A stretch of 64,000 nt of DNA from RHLJ01 sp048058975. GTDB lineage: Bacteria > Bacteroidota > Rhodothermia > Balneolales > Balneolaceae. The stretch spans positions 124,001-188,000 of the forward strand of contig JBLLNP010000001.1 of the NCBI GenBank assembly GCA_048058975.1, in the 5' to 3' direction. Shown here in pieces: positions 7,807-16,422 of this stretch. The notes beneath the pieces were generated by a model, which was not told where the DNA came from, searched no databases, and worked only from the letters and a program-made list of their open reading frames with translations. Both the position numbers and the translations under genes were made by a program. How positions within the stretch are numbered: position 1 is the stretch's first letter; each line of letters starts with the position of its first letter.

Positions 7807-8544
7807 TCAATTGTTGGTGTTACCAATGCCTTCAAATTCATCAGGATGATTGTATGAACGAATAGCATTTCGAGTAAACTCCTGTTTTTTGAAATATGGA
7901 ATCCAGGCACTTCCTGCGATAACTCCCAGACCAAGTAATGGTCCTGTTGGATTGAATTCCTCACTATCAGCCTGAGAGGTAATAGATAGTGCGGTGATAG
8001 CAATTCCCCCAATAATGCCTACTACCTGAATTGCTGTAGCTCCATCTCTCTTCTTCAAAAAATACATGCTTGTTGGATTGTCTGATAAAGCTCTTTTCAA
8101 ATTACTTTGATTTGCTTTAAGGATGGGACCGCCATCTTTGGAAAAATATTCTGCCTGAGAGCTTGGGTTGAAAGAAGGTCCAAAAGCGACTGGCCCCACT
8201 GAACCCATAGGAAACATCACTCCTCCACCGCTGTTTCTTACTGTTCTGGTAAAAAGATCAATATTTCCCCGTTCTATTCTTTTAGCAAAGGCATCACCAT
8301 ATCCACCATACATTCGAAGGTAATAAACGTTGTCTATCTGATATGCATGTACTTCCTGAAGGTAGTATTTGAGAGTGTCATCTATTGTAATGGTATTTTT
8401 CCCAAACATTTTTTCCTGGACTTCAACTTTTCCCTTTATTACGGTACTGTCACGGAGTTGTACAAAGTCTTCATTTTGAGCTAATACTGAGGAAGTATTT
8501 ACAGTTATAATAGCGAGTGCCAGTAAAGTAGTTAGGTAATTCAT
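7807..8544 (-). CDS. Exported protein of unknown function
   Basis: I do not recognise the family. The 245-residue product starts with a clear signal peptide (hydrophobic core to about residue 18, cleavage after VLAQ). The mature part has a beta-rich N-terminal half (DSTVIKGKVEV, then TITIDDTLKYY) and two hydrophobic stretches at about 170-185 and 200-215 that may be transmembrane hairpins. It starts 32 bases after the yraN stop and ends 15 bases before plsC, so the four genes from the GbsR regulator to plsC may be co-transcribed. Confidence 0.65.
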   Translation of the reverse strand: MNYLTTLLALAIITVNTSSVLAQNEDFVQLRDSTVIKGKVEVQEKMFGKNTITIDDTLKYYLQEVHAYQIDNVYYLRMYGGYGDAFAKRIERGNIDLFTRTVRNSGGGVMFPMGSVGPVAFGPSFNPSSQAEYFSKDGGPILKANQSNLKRALSDNPTSMYFLKKRDGATAIQVVGIIGGIAITALSITSQADSEEFNPTGPLLGLGVIAGSAWIPYFKKQEFTRNAIRSYNHPDEFEGIGNTNN

Positions 8545-8577
8545 GATTAGTTTATAAGGTTAAGTTTTTCAGAACAA

Positions 8578-8940
8578 TTATCTGTAAGCATCAGGAATAT
8601 GATTTATTACCGGTTCTTTGTTCTTATGTCTCAGGATCCCGATTACATCAAAACGCATAGGCGAATCTTGAAGTCCGTGTTCAATCCCCCAGGCTTCTGC
8701 CGCTTTAAAAATATGTTCAACTTTGGCTTCTGTTACCTGCTCAAAAGGTTGACCGAATTGAGTACTCGATCGCATCTTCACTTCAATAAATACAGTGAAT
8801 AGACCGTCTTTTGCAATGATATCAATCTCAGAGTGCCCCGAATAATAATTCCGGTCCAGAATTTCCCAACCTTTCTTTTCAAGAAAATCACAGGCAAGAT
8901 CCTCGGCTTTATTCCCGATGTGTCGATGGGATTTAGTCAC
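8578..8940 (-). CDS. yraN: YraN/UPF0102 family endonuclease-fold protein
   Basis: The 120-residue protein matches the YraN family throughout: an N-terminal G...AE..A..FL..KG...L.RNY motif, then a PD-(D/E)XK-like core EIDIIAKDG...FIEVKMRS, and a C-terminal MRFDV segment. Members have the Holliday-junction-resolvase-like fold but their cellular role is unsettled. The start overlaps the end of the upstream regulator gene by 8 bases, showing translational coupling. Confidence 0.88.
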   Translation of the reverse strand: MTKSHRHIGNKAEDLACDFLEKKGWEILDRNYYSGHSEIDIIAKDGLFTVFIEVKMRSSTQFGQPFEQVTEAKVEHIFKAAEAWGIEHGLQDSPMRFDVIGILRHKNKEPVINHIPDAYR

Positions 8941-9511
8941 CGGAACTTAACCTGTCTTTGATGGATTCTTTTACCTCAACAAGCTTAATTAGCTGCTTTA
9001 AAAAACCGAGATTTTTCTTGTTGATGTAAGGGAGTAGGGCATCCGTAAATCGTTCGAACATCTCCAGGAAATCGTTGTAATTCTCAATCCTTTTTTTGAA
9101 TTCCTTGCTTTCTTCATCGTTTAATCCGCCCGATTCTAAGGTTTTGATACACTCTTTTAGCTCTGCTCGAATGGGCGCAATTTCTCTTTGTTGTCGTTCC
9201 CGAATAATCGTGGATACAATTTTCCAAACATCTGTTTCTGCGGAATAATAATCCTTACGGTCGCCTTTATACTGTACTTTATGGATGAGCTCCCAATCCA
9301 AAAGCCTACGTAGATTCATGTTCGCGTTTCCCCGACTTATGTCCAGCTTATCCATGATGGTATCGGTATCAAGCGGATTGGATTCTGCATATAAAAGAGC
9401 GTGAATCTGCGACATGGTTTTATTGATACCCCAGGCGGAAGCCATATCTCCCCAAAGCTGTACAAATTGGTCAAGTGCCTGATTATATGCAGGAGAGTGA
9501 TTGTTTTCCAT
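8933..9511 (-). CDS. GbsR/MarR-family transcriptional regulator
   Basis: This 192-residue protein has a winged helix-turn-helix at about 30-95 (ISRGNANMNLRRLLDWELIHKV, then a YKGDRKDYYSAE wing) and a helical C-terminal part, the layout of GbsR-type MarR relatives. In Bacillus GbsR controls glycine betaine synthesis; no such genes are nearby, so the target is unknown. yraN overlaps its end. Confidence 0.82.
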   Translation of the reverse strand: MENNHSPAYNQALDQFVQLWGDMASAWGINKTMSQIHALLYAESNPLDTDTIMDKLDISRGNANMNLRRLLDWELIHKVQYKGDRKDYYSAETDVWKIVSTIIRERQQREIAPIRAELKECIKTLESGGLNDEESKEFKKRIENYNDFLEMFERFTDALLPYINKKNLGFLKQLIKLVEVKESIKDRLSSGD

Positions 9512-9549
9512 CTTGGAATGTACTCACAAAAAGTACAAATCGTAACTTT

Positions 9550-11292
9550 TTAGTCGATGCGAATCGTACTCAGATTGAATCCACCTGATGCCATAAATAC
9601 TCTTAAAACTTGTACTCCATCTTTGAAAGTATAAGAACCCAGACTGAGGTTTTGCCAGGATTGATATCCTCCTGTTGCAGGAACATCTGTTGTAAATGTG
9701 ATTGCAAGCCCATCAATAAATAATCTGATTTTACCACCTGTATTTGGAGCAGCAACTCGAACAACGATATCATAGGTTCCTGCGGTAACATCTACTGTAT
9801 ATTCCAGCCATTCCCCATCTTCAATCCATCCTACATTGTAGTCGGTTACCGGATCTTCTGTGGATTGGATATCAACTCCGTCATTTCTGTACTCCCAACC
9901 CGTATTTCCAGTGTTTTGAAGTTCGTCACTACTTACTCGTTTATACTCTACATCATAATATGAAACTCCATTCATGCCAATATCATAGTCGGCAGCGGAA
10001 ATAGAGCCGGGTATTTTCAGTTCTTTAAAAGGGACATTTTGTGACCCAAAGCTTGGTGAGAATAAAGCATCGATAACTCCCTGACGAGTAGTAGTTTTTT
10101 CAAATTCCAAATCTGCTGCCATTTGAAAGAGTCCATTGCTAGCTTCCTGGGTATTTGGTCTTGGTCCATTTCCTTTCCAATATTCTACTACTTTATCATA
10201 ATTAGGATTAGAAGATGAGGATAAGGGGGAGGTAATAGTGCTGAGTTTTTTATGAGTCCACCAATTCCAACCAATATCATGGCTTTCCACAAGTTCTTTT
10301 GTTTCGTAGAACCATGGATTGGAGTTTTCTCCTGTTTCACCAAGCCAAAGAGGAGTGTTTGTTTGATCTCTTAGTCCAAGTAAATAATTGATGGTACCTT
10401 GATCTGTCTCATTCCAGTATTTATGAAATGAGTAAACTATGTTATCAAACACAGGAGCAAGTAAATCCAACTTGTCAAATGTGGTTGAAAAGTAATTTCC
10501 ATTAATAAAAAGAATATGGTTTTCATTAACCTTTCTGATTTCTGGAATCAAATCTGCGTGAAACCTTAAGACATCATCAGCCCCATATCCATTGGGAGTA
10601 ACAGGTTCATTTAATAAATCAAAGCCGATTATGATGGTTTCATCTTTATAGCGGCGTGCAATTTCGGTCCAAATTTTTATAGTCACCGGCATATATGTAT
10701 CATACTCTGTCCAAAGTCTGGCTACTCCGTCACTATCTGCAATTTCTTTATCACTTTGAGCACCAGGGGCACCATGCATATCCAGGATTACATCTACCCT
10801 GTGTGTCTTACACCAAACTAATAGCTGATCCAGGCGGTCAAATTCTCTCTCATTAAATTCCTCCGTTTCCATGTTATAAAACACCTTATGGTTGAACGGG
10901 ACTCTAATGTGGTCAGCACCCCATTCTTTCATGGCAATTATATCTTCTTCCTGAACATAATTAGTTCTGAATTCTTCAAACCATCGATCCGTTTCTGATT
11001 CCCCTAATAAATCGAGAATAGCACTCCTCAATTTGGTTGGACCAAAATCGCCTGGCATATTAAACATATAACCCTCAGGCATTAGCCAGCCACCCAGACC
11101 AAAACCTTTGATTACGACTGGTTCACCTTGTCTATTAAGGATATTTTTCCCATCGGTTCTAAAAAAAGTCTCATCCGTATAACCTGGCACATCAGTTTTT
11201 GGACCATCATCTTCATTATTTGCAGTAGGTGGTTTGCAGGCAATAGATAATGACAAGAATAGTAAAAAAAGGAATAGAATTCTGTTTTTCAT
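9550..11292 (-). CDS. Glycoside hydrolase family 5 lipoprotein with C-terminal CBM6-like module
   Basis: A lipoprotein signal peptide ends at Cys19 (LSIAC), so the enzyme should be membrane-anchored. Residues about 45-400 are a GH5 TIM barrel, with the acid/base Glu in the FDLLNEP motif (E229) and the nucleophile in WLGETGE (E319). The C-terminal part from about 430 is a beta-sandwich with GEWLEYTVDV...YDIVVRVA typical of CBM6 carbohydrate-binding modules. The likely job is cleavage of a beta-linked glucan or related polymer outside the cell. Substrate cannot be read from sequence. No SusC/D pair is next to it. It is a single gene facing away from the sulP relic. Confidence 0.88.
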   Translation of the reverse strand: MKNRILFLFLLFLSLSIACKPPTANNEDDGPKTDVPGYTDETFFRTDGKNILNRQGEPVVIKGFGLGGWLMPEGYMFNMPGDFGPTKLRSAILDLLGESETDRWFEEFRTNYVQEEDIIAMKEWGADHIRVPFNHKVFYNMETEEFNEREFDRLDQLLVWCKTHRVDVILDMHGAPGAQSDKEIADSDGVARLWTEYDTYMPVTIKIWTEIARRYKDETIIIGFDLLNEPVTPNGYGADDVLRFHADLIPEIRKVNENHILFINGNYFSTTFDKLDLLAPVFDNIVYSFHKYWNETDQGTINYLLGLRDQTNTPLWLGETGENSNPWFYETKELVESHDIGWNWWTHKKLSTITSPLSSSSNPNYDKVVEYWKGNGPRPNTQEASNGLFQMAADLEFEKTTTRQGVIDALFSPSFGSQNVPFKELKIPGSISAADYDIGMNGVSYYDVEYKRVSSDELQNTGNTGWEYRNDGVDIQSTEDPVTDYNVGWIEDGEWLEYTVDVTAGTYDIVVRVAAPNTGGKIRLFIDGLAITFTTDVPATGGYQSWQNLSLGSYTFKDGVQVLRVFMASGGFNLSTIRID

Positions 11293-11806
11293 AACAAAGG
11301 GTTTGTAGATATCTCAGAAATACCGAAGATAATAGGTTACTAATCTGAGAATAGTATTTAAAAAAGAAGAAAAAATGAATTGATGATGAAGAAACCTGTT
11401 CAATGATTAAGAATAGGTAGTATAGAACAAACTAACCAGATAAGAGAGCATTAATTAGGCGAACAATTTTTTAGAATTTTCTGAAATCTTTATACAAGCT
11501 TAATATCAAAAAAAGAGAATCGGATCACTTTGAAAGAACAAAAAAGAGTTGGGATGAAAGGTTCTTCATTGGAAAACTGCTTCCACTAGTTAGATGTTTT
11601 CGGTTAAGGTATTCTAAGAGTTTATCACTCAATAAATCCCTTATTGAATGAATAAATGCCTATTTTTGAAGGCTTGAAATCAAAATAATTCGGCTTCTGC
11701 TCAATCACACGAAAGTATCAGCCACCTCTTAGCAGAGGCATTCAATAATTAGTAATAAAAAATCCCTGCTTACGACCTTATACCGTTGTGAGCTCAAAAC
11801 GTCTTC
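11293..11806. other. Divergent intergenic region without a gene
   Basis: This 514-bp, A+T-rich space lies between the divergent GH5 and sulP genes. I see no credible coding region, tRNA or riboswitch. A TATTTTTG at 11661-11668 fits the TAnnTTTG -7 box on the plus strand but no TTTG lies 19 bases upstream, so it is only a weak candidate promoter for sulP. Confidence 0.5.
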
Positions 11807-13335
11807 ATGAAAAAGCTTCTAAACTTATTCGATTTTTCAACGCCCATAAATTACCGAACGGAAATCCTTTCTGGTCTAACTGTTGCAATGGCTCTTATAC
11901 CGGAAGCTGTTGCCTTTGCCCTTATCGCAGGCCTTTCTCCTTTAACAGGATTATATGCAGCGTTTATGATGGGATTGGTTACTTCTATTTTAGGGGGCCG
12001 TCCGGGGATGATTTCGGGAGCCACAGGCGCTGTTGCGGTGGTTTTGGTAGTTTTAGCTCAGTCGCATGGGGTAGAGTATATTTTTGCAACTGTGATTTTA
12101 GCTGGGTTACTACAGGTAACTGCAGGTGCATTAAAACTTGGCAAACTAATGAGACTGGTTCCTCACCCGGTTATTTTTGGTTTTGTAAACGGGTTGGCAA
12201 TCATCATTTTTATGTCTCAGCTCGACCAGTTTAAAACGCCTTCAGGAGACTGGATGACAGGAACCCCTCTCTATGTTTTGTTAGGATTAGTTGTTCTGAC
12301 CATGGCAATTATCTGGGGGCTTCCAAAAATAAGCAAAGCCATTCCCGCTTCTTTAGTAGCTATTTTAAGTGTTTTCGGCATTGTAGTAGCTTTCGGAATT
12401 GAGACCAAAACGGTAGGCGATATTGCATCCATTTCAGGTGGATTTCCACCTTTTCATATCCCACAGGTTCCGTTTACCTTCGAGACCCTGTCTCTCATTT
12501 TCCCTTATGCAGCTATTATGGCCGGGGTAGGTTTGATTGAAAGTCTGCTCACCTTAAACATTATCGATGAAATTACAGAAACCCGGGAAGAGGAAATAAA
12601 GAAGTGGCAGCGCAAGGACTTGCCAATATCCTTTCAGGATTCTTTTCTGGGATGGGTGGATGTGCGATGATTGGTCAAAGCCTCATCAACATATCAGCAG
12701 GAGCAAGAGCCCGTCTTTCAGGTATTGTGGCGGCAGTAATGCTGCTGGTATTTATTACGTTCGGTTCCGGTTTAATTGAAAAAATGCCTATGGCGGCGTT
12801 AACAGGTCTTATGATTATGGTTTCCATCGGAACTTTCGAATGGGCAAGCCTGAGAACATTTACCAAAATGCCGGTTTCAGATATATTTGTGATGGTGCTG
12901 GTTACCCTGGTTACAGCAGTACTTCATAATCTTGCACTTGCAGTATTGATAGGGGTGATTATTGCTGCGCTGGTATTTGCGTGGGATAATGCGAAACGTA
13001 TTCGTGCCAGAAAGCACACAGATGAGAACGGTGTGAAACACTACGAGATATATGGTCCACTCTTTTTTGGTTCGGTAACTGTATTTAATGAGAAGTTTGA
13101 TGTGCTGAACGACCCGGATGAGGTGATTATCGATTTCGCTGAAAGTAGGGTAGTAGATATGTCTGCCATAGAAGCCCTGAACAGAATTACAGAGCGCTAT
13201 CACAAGGTTGGCAAAAAGGTTCATCTCCGGCATTTAAGCAAAGATTGTCTTCAGCTTTTGGAAAATGCGGATGAAATTATTGATGTAAATGTGATGGAAG
13301 ATCCAACCTATAAATTAGCTGTAGATTTGAAATGA
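11807..13335 (+). pseudogene. SulP-family anion transporter interrupted by a frameshift
   Basis: Two overlapping reading frames together make one SulP transporter (sulfate/bicarbonate type) of about 509 residues. The first frame (11807-12670) carries the N-terminal membrane helices up to the segment LLTLNIIDEITETR and then loses similarity. The second frame, open from 12604 and running to 13335, resumes with the expected VAAQGLANILSGFFSGMGG and goes on to the last helices and a C-terminal STAS domain (VIIDFAESRVVDMSAIEAL). Adding one G to the GGG at 12585-12587 restores the canonical TRGRGNKEVAAQG. The gene is therefore either a recent pseudogene, or a sequencing error in a G run. The remainder of both parts is undamaged, which favours a recent event or an error. 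Confidence 0.85.
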
Positions 13336-13339
13336 AAAT

Positions 13340-13915
13340 CTAAGGCCGAAGGAATACGGCTTTCCAATCAGATTCTGTTTTAGTGAAGAGCGTTCGCTTA
13401 TGAAGCCGGGAGCTATCAAATTCAAGGAATTCAATTCTGACTGGTACAATCCTGAAGCCACCCCAGTTCGAGGGTCGTTCGATTTCCTGCCCTTCAAGTT
13501 CTTTCTTAGCTGTTCGAAATTTCTGCTCTAAAGAGTCACTTTTATCAACCTGCTCTCCCTGGTCAAACAACAAACTAATTAGTTGGGCATCCCGGTTACG
13601 CTCGTTGAAATAGATATCCGCCAGCTCTTCTTCTAAAGGATGAACATCTCCCTGAATTCTGACCTGACGTTCTGTTTCGGTCCACCAGAAAGTAAGAGCA
13701 GCTTTTGGGTTCTCTTTCAGTTCCAGTCCTTTCCTGGACTTAGTTGGTCCTGTGATAATAAAAGAGTCTCTTTGTACAGATTTCAGAGAAAGAAAACGGG
13801 CATTGGGGTAGCCATCAAGCCCGGTTGTGGAAAGACAGCAAGCTGACGGAATGCTTACGGAAGTTTTGAAGAGTTCTTCTTTATACCAGTCTTCAAATTT
13901 TGAGAAGGGATTCAC
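13340..13915 (-). CDS. pdxH: Pyridoxamine 5'-phosphate oxidase family
   Basis: PdxH uses FMN and oxygen to turn pyridoxamine- or pyridoxine-phosphate into PLP. The 191-residue protein has the FMN-binding N-terminal core (PNARFLSLKSV, then NPKAALTFWW and RQVRIQGDV) and the C-terminal WGGFRIVPVRIEF...RLHKR segment, ending in a W....LRP tail as in the family. It is about 20 residues shorter than many PdxH proteins at the N-terminus, which is usual for this phylum. It converges on the sulP relic with 4 bases between stop codons. Confidence 0.85.
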   Translation of the reverse strand: MNPFSKFEDWYKEELFKTSVSIPSACCLSTTGLDGYPNARFLSLKSVQRDSFIITGPTKSRKGLELKENPKAALTFWWTETERQVRIQGDVHPLEEELADIYFNERNRDAQLISLLFDQGEQVDKSDSLEQKFRTAKKELEGQEIERPSNWGGFRIVPVRIEFLEFDSSRLHKRTLFTKTESDWKAVFLRP

Positions 13916-13927
13916 TGTAGTTTAAAT

Positions 13928-14563
13928 TTATAAAACTGAAGTAATTAAATTTCCTACTGAGTTTAGCTCGTTAATAGCATCTTGAATCTCAGTATTAGAA
14001 AATGAATTCTGTGAATGTTCTCCAGAATAGAAGTCAATAACGCCAACATCTACATCTTTTGTTCTACAACCGTAAATATGGTTGGCTACATAATCCTGAA
14101 TTATAGGATATTGCAGTTCTGATTCCCAATTATATGCGTCCTCAGGTTTTTTTATTTGATAAGCTCTACGTCGACCTTCTGAAGTCATGTTTAATAACCA
14201 AATCCAACCTTTTAAATGAAGAACTGGAGTAATAGGTAAGTCAATATTATAACTTTTCTGTAAGAAAATATTTCCAAGTCGATTATGTTCGTCAACATAA
14301 TTTTCTATAGCATCTATAAACTGCTCAACTTCCTCTCTATTCTTTTTGGTGTCCTTTCTGTTACTAAATGCTTGAGTTATATAACTAATAGCATTATTTA
14401 TATTTCCAGATTCATGATAACTATTAATTGCATACAGCCATTTTACAGATTTAGCCAATCCACCCCCAAATGAAATAGCATTTGCACCAGTTTTAAGTTG
14501 GTTTCCAAATTTTGAGGGATTTCTTCGAGCTTCCTCTAATTTTGTAATTGAGAACTTGTTCAT
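13928..14563 (-). CDS. Unknown protein, last gene of Qat-like operon
   Basis: I do not recognise this 211-residue protein. It starts FSITKLEEARRNPSKFGNQL, a pattern loosely like the N-terminal helix of RecB/Cas4-type proteins, then is mostly helical. Near 165-195 it has a distinctive block (WESELQYPIIQDYVANHIYG, then VDVGVIDFYSGEH). No nuclease or ATPase motif is clear and there is no signal peptide or membrane segment. The start shares one base with the stop of the QueC-like gene (TAATG), so it is translationally coupled and very likely part of the same system. It occupies the position held by the TatD nuclease QatD in known Qat operons but does not look like TatD. Confidence 0.7.
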   Translation of the reverse strand: MNKFSITKLEEARRNPSKFGNQLKTGANAISFGGGLAKSVKWLYAINSYHESGNINNAISYITQAFSNRKDTKKNREEVEQFIDAIENYVDEHNRLGNIFLQKSYNIDLPITPVLHLKGWIWLLNMTSEGRRRAYQIKKPEDAYNWESELQYPIIQDYVANHIYGCRTKDVDVGVIDFYSGEHSQNSFSNTEIQDAINELNSVGNLITSVL

Positions 14564-15855
14564 TATAGTAGTTTTTCAATTCTTGGGTAATTTTTAAAAA
14601 CATCATAAGACTGTTGAGAGACGCGTTCATACATTTTTAAAGCTTCATCTGTATTTATTGAATCATTAAATAACTCTGGAAATTCTATGAGTACTGATGT
14701 TCTATTTGCAGGAGTTATGTTTTTAAATTTTGAAATGAACTCTAGATAGTCAATAATATTTCTCTTGCGGTCATCCGTATCTGAAAGTTTATTTAAGTCA
14801 GTATCAAAAATATTTTCCTGATACTCATCAAAACTTAGGCTGTTATGTTCAATAGCAATTCTTCTTGAAATACAAGGAATACAGTACCCACAATGCTTTT
14901 GAATTCTAGAAATCATCCAGCAACTTCCCGATAAATGAGCTTGTTTTTGGAGCTCGGGAGGTAAAGTTGCGAAAACCTCTCCTTTTGTCATGTACAAAAA
15001 GGGATTAATTAAATCAAAATCAGAATTATTAAAAAGGTTTCTCACAAGACTTCTGAAAGTATCTACAAATTCGGGATCAGCAGTATGTGTTGAAAACGGT
15101 CCAACCCGTGATTGATTTAAGGGTAAATGAATCGCAAATTGTCCGTTTTCCGCCATATATAGTACTTTTTTAAAACCTACTCTCCTTGTGACTAGAGTAG
15201 CAAGACTTAGAAATAAAAAGGATCTTGTTCTTTGTGTGTTTTCCCTGTCTTCAGGGAATTCGTACTCTCTATGTTTCCGTCCGTAAACTTTAATGTGGAA
15301 ATGCTTTATAGTAGTATCATAAAATTTTTCAAGAAGGTCATGTACGTTTCTTTGATGTTCGTCAACTACTCGGTTACCTTGTGTGTTATGACTTACAAGG
15401 ACTAAATTTTCTTGATCTTGAATAAATTTTGAAGCAGCACTCATTGAGTCCAAGCCTCCTGAAAATAATAATACAGCACCCTCATTATCGTTCCACTCAA
15501 TTTTTTGGGTTATATCTCCATCTTTTTGAATAAAAGTAATATTCCAATTATCTCTACTTACTATATATAAAGCTTTTTCTATTTCATTCTTTATTAATTC
15601 AAAAGCGTGATAATTAACTACTTCAATATGGACATCGAATGTGCGAATAAAATGTTCCCTTTCATTTCTATGAATAACTAGGTCAACCCCATATACCCCA
15701 GAGGCTAAATTCAGTAGATCCTGTTCTAATGAATTAATTACACCAAAATGCTCTATAAATGGCTTTTCCCCTGTATAAAGATTTTGACCAGGATAAAGAT
15801 GAAAGTCAAACTCATCAGTTGGGTTTGTTCCTATATATATTCTTGAAACATTCAT
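14563..15855 (-). CDS. QueC-like ATPase, QatC/Cap9-type defence protein
   Basis: This 430-residue protein has an N-terminal extension of about 125 residues and then a QueC-like domain: the PP-loop SGGLDS at 132-137, RTRSFLFLSLA near 209-219, a substrate loop ENGQFAIHLPL, and a zinc site of Cys 312, 322, 325 and 328 (SCW...CGYCIPC). QueC makes preQ0 from carboxydeazaguanine with ATP; that enzyme is about 230 residues. The doubled length and the SxxTxxxP-type loop fit QatC of the Qat antiphage system and Cap9 of type IV CBASS. Proteins of this type have been reported to attach a deazaguanine to the N-terminal glycine of a partner. It starts 2 bases after the stop of the MGTS protein gene, its probable partner. 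Confidence 0.82.
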   Translation of the reverse strand: MNVSRIYIGTNPTDEFDFHLYPGQNLYTGEKPFIEHFGVINSLEQDLLNLASGVYGVDLVIHRNEREHFIRTFDVHIEVVNYHAFELIKNEIEKALYIVSRDNWNITFIQKDGDITQKIEWNDNEGAVLLFSGGLDSMSAASKFIQDQENLVLVSHNTQGNRVVDEHQRNVHDLLEKFYDTTIKHFHIKVYGRKHREYEFPEDRENTQRTRSFLFLSLATLVTRRVGFKKVLYMAENGQFAIHLPLNQSRVGPFSTHTADPEFVDTFRSLVRNLFNNSDFDLINPFLYMTKGEVFATLPPELQKQAHLSGSCWMISRIQKHCGYCIPCISRRIAIEHNSLSFDEYQENIFDTDLNKLSDTDDRKRNIIDYLEFISKFKNITPANRTSVLIEFPELFNDSINTDEALKMYERVSQQSYDVFKNYPRIEKLL

Positions 15856-15857
15856 AC

Positions 15858-16421
15858 TTAATTTGACTTGAGTGTTGTAATTGTACTATCTACAAATGAG
15901 TCCCAATCATCTTTAGAAGTAATATTTATAGGATTATCTGAAATCTTTGTATACAAGAAAGAGGTAATATTATTCTTGAAATTGCTTAATTCCTGTACAG
16001 TTTTGTTCCTATAATTCTCTCCAACAAATCCAGAAGTATCTCTTGATATGATGTAGTTTGTAATTTCGGAAAACAGGCGTGCAGCCCATTCAGTTTGTGG
16101 TTTTTCAGTATTGAATGCAGCTGGTATACTTCTTTTTGCAAGCTCAGATGCGATTGAATTATTTTTAGATTCAAGTATAATTTGAGAGAATCCTTTTATT
16201 GCCTTCGAGATTTCATCTGAACTATTAATTGTATTAAGGCAGGAAAAGATAACTTCAGATTTAAGCTCATCAGACCAGCGCATATCTTCAGCAGGATTAT
16301 CTGCAGCTCTCCAAACTTCATTTAAGACCTTATGTTCTGGAATATTTGGATTCTCATAACAAGTATGGAGAGGCTTCCATTTTGGAGTTCTTGGAGATCC
16401 GTGACTAATTGAAGTACCCAT
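15858..16421 (-). CDS. QatB-like small protein with conserved MGTS N-terminus
   Basis: The 187-residue product begins MGTSISHGSPRTPKW, which closely follows the M-G-T-S-x-S-x-G-(G/S)-P start I associate with QatB. The rest is helical and matches no domain I know (acidic segment EDMRWSDELKSE, C-terminal helices). If the adjacent QueC-like enzyme works as its relatives do, removal of Met1 would expose Gly2 as the conjugation site. That chemistry here is inference. The gene lies 1 base after the nuclease-like gene and 2 bases before the QueC-like gene. The match rests on the N-terminus only, so the QatB assignment is moderate. Confidence 0.68.
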   Translation of the reverse strand: MGTSISHGSPRTPKWKPLHTCYENPNIPEHKVLNEVWRAADNPAEDMRWSDELKSEVIFSCLNTINSSDEISKAIKGFSQIILESKNNSIASELAKRSIPAAFNTEKPQTEWAARLFSEITNYIISRDTSGFVGENYRNKTVQELSNFKNNITSFLYTKISDNPINITSKDDWDSFVDSTITTLKSN

Positions 16422-16422
16422 A

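Noticed and set aside
11788..12234. Plus-strand 148-residue Cys/Phe-rich open frame
   Set aside because: It is an out-of-frame reading of the SulP membrane region; its Cys/Phe/Gly-rich composition is not protein-like.
14563..15855. Annotation as the queuosine enzyme QueC
   Set aside because: The protein is nearly twice the length of QueC, lies with an MGTS protein and a nuclease-like gene, and has no queD, queE or queF next to it; the QatC/Cap9 branch fits better.
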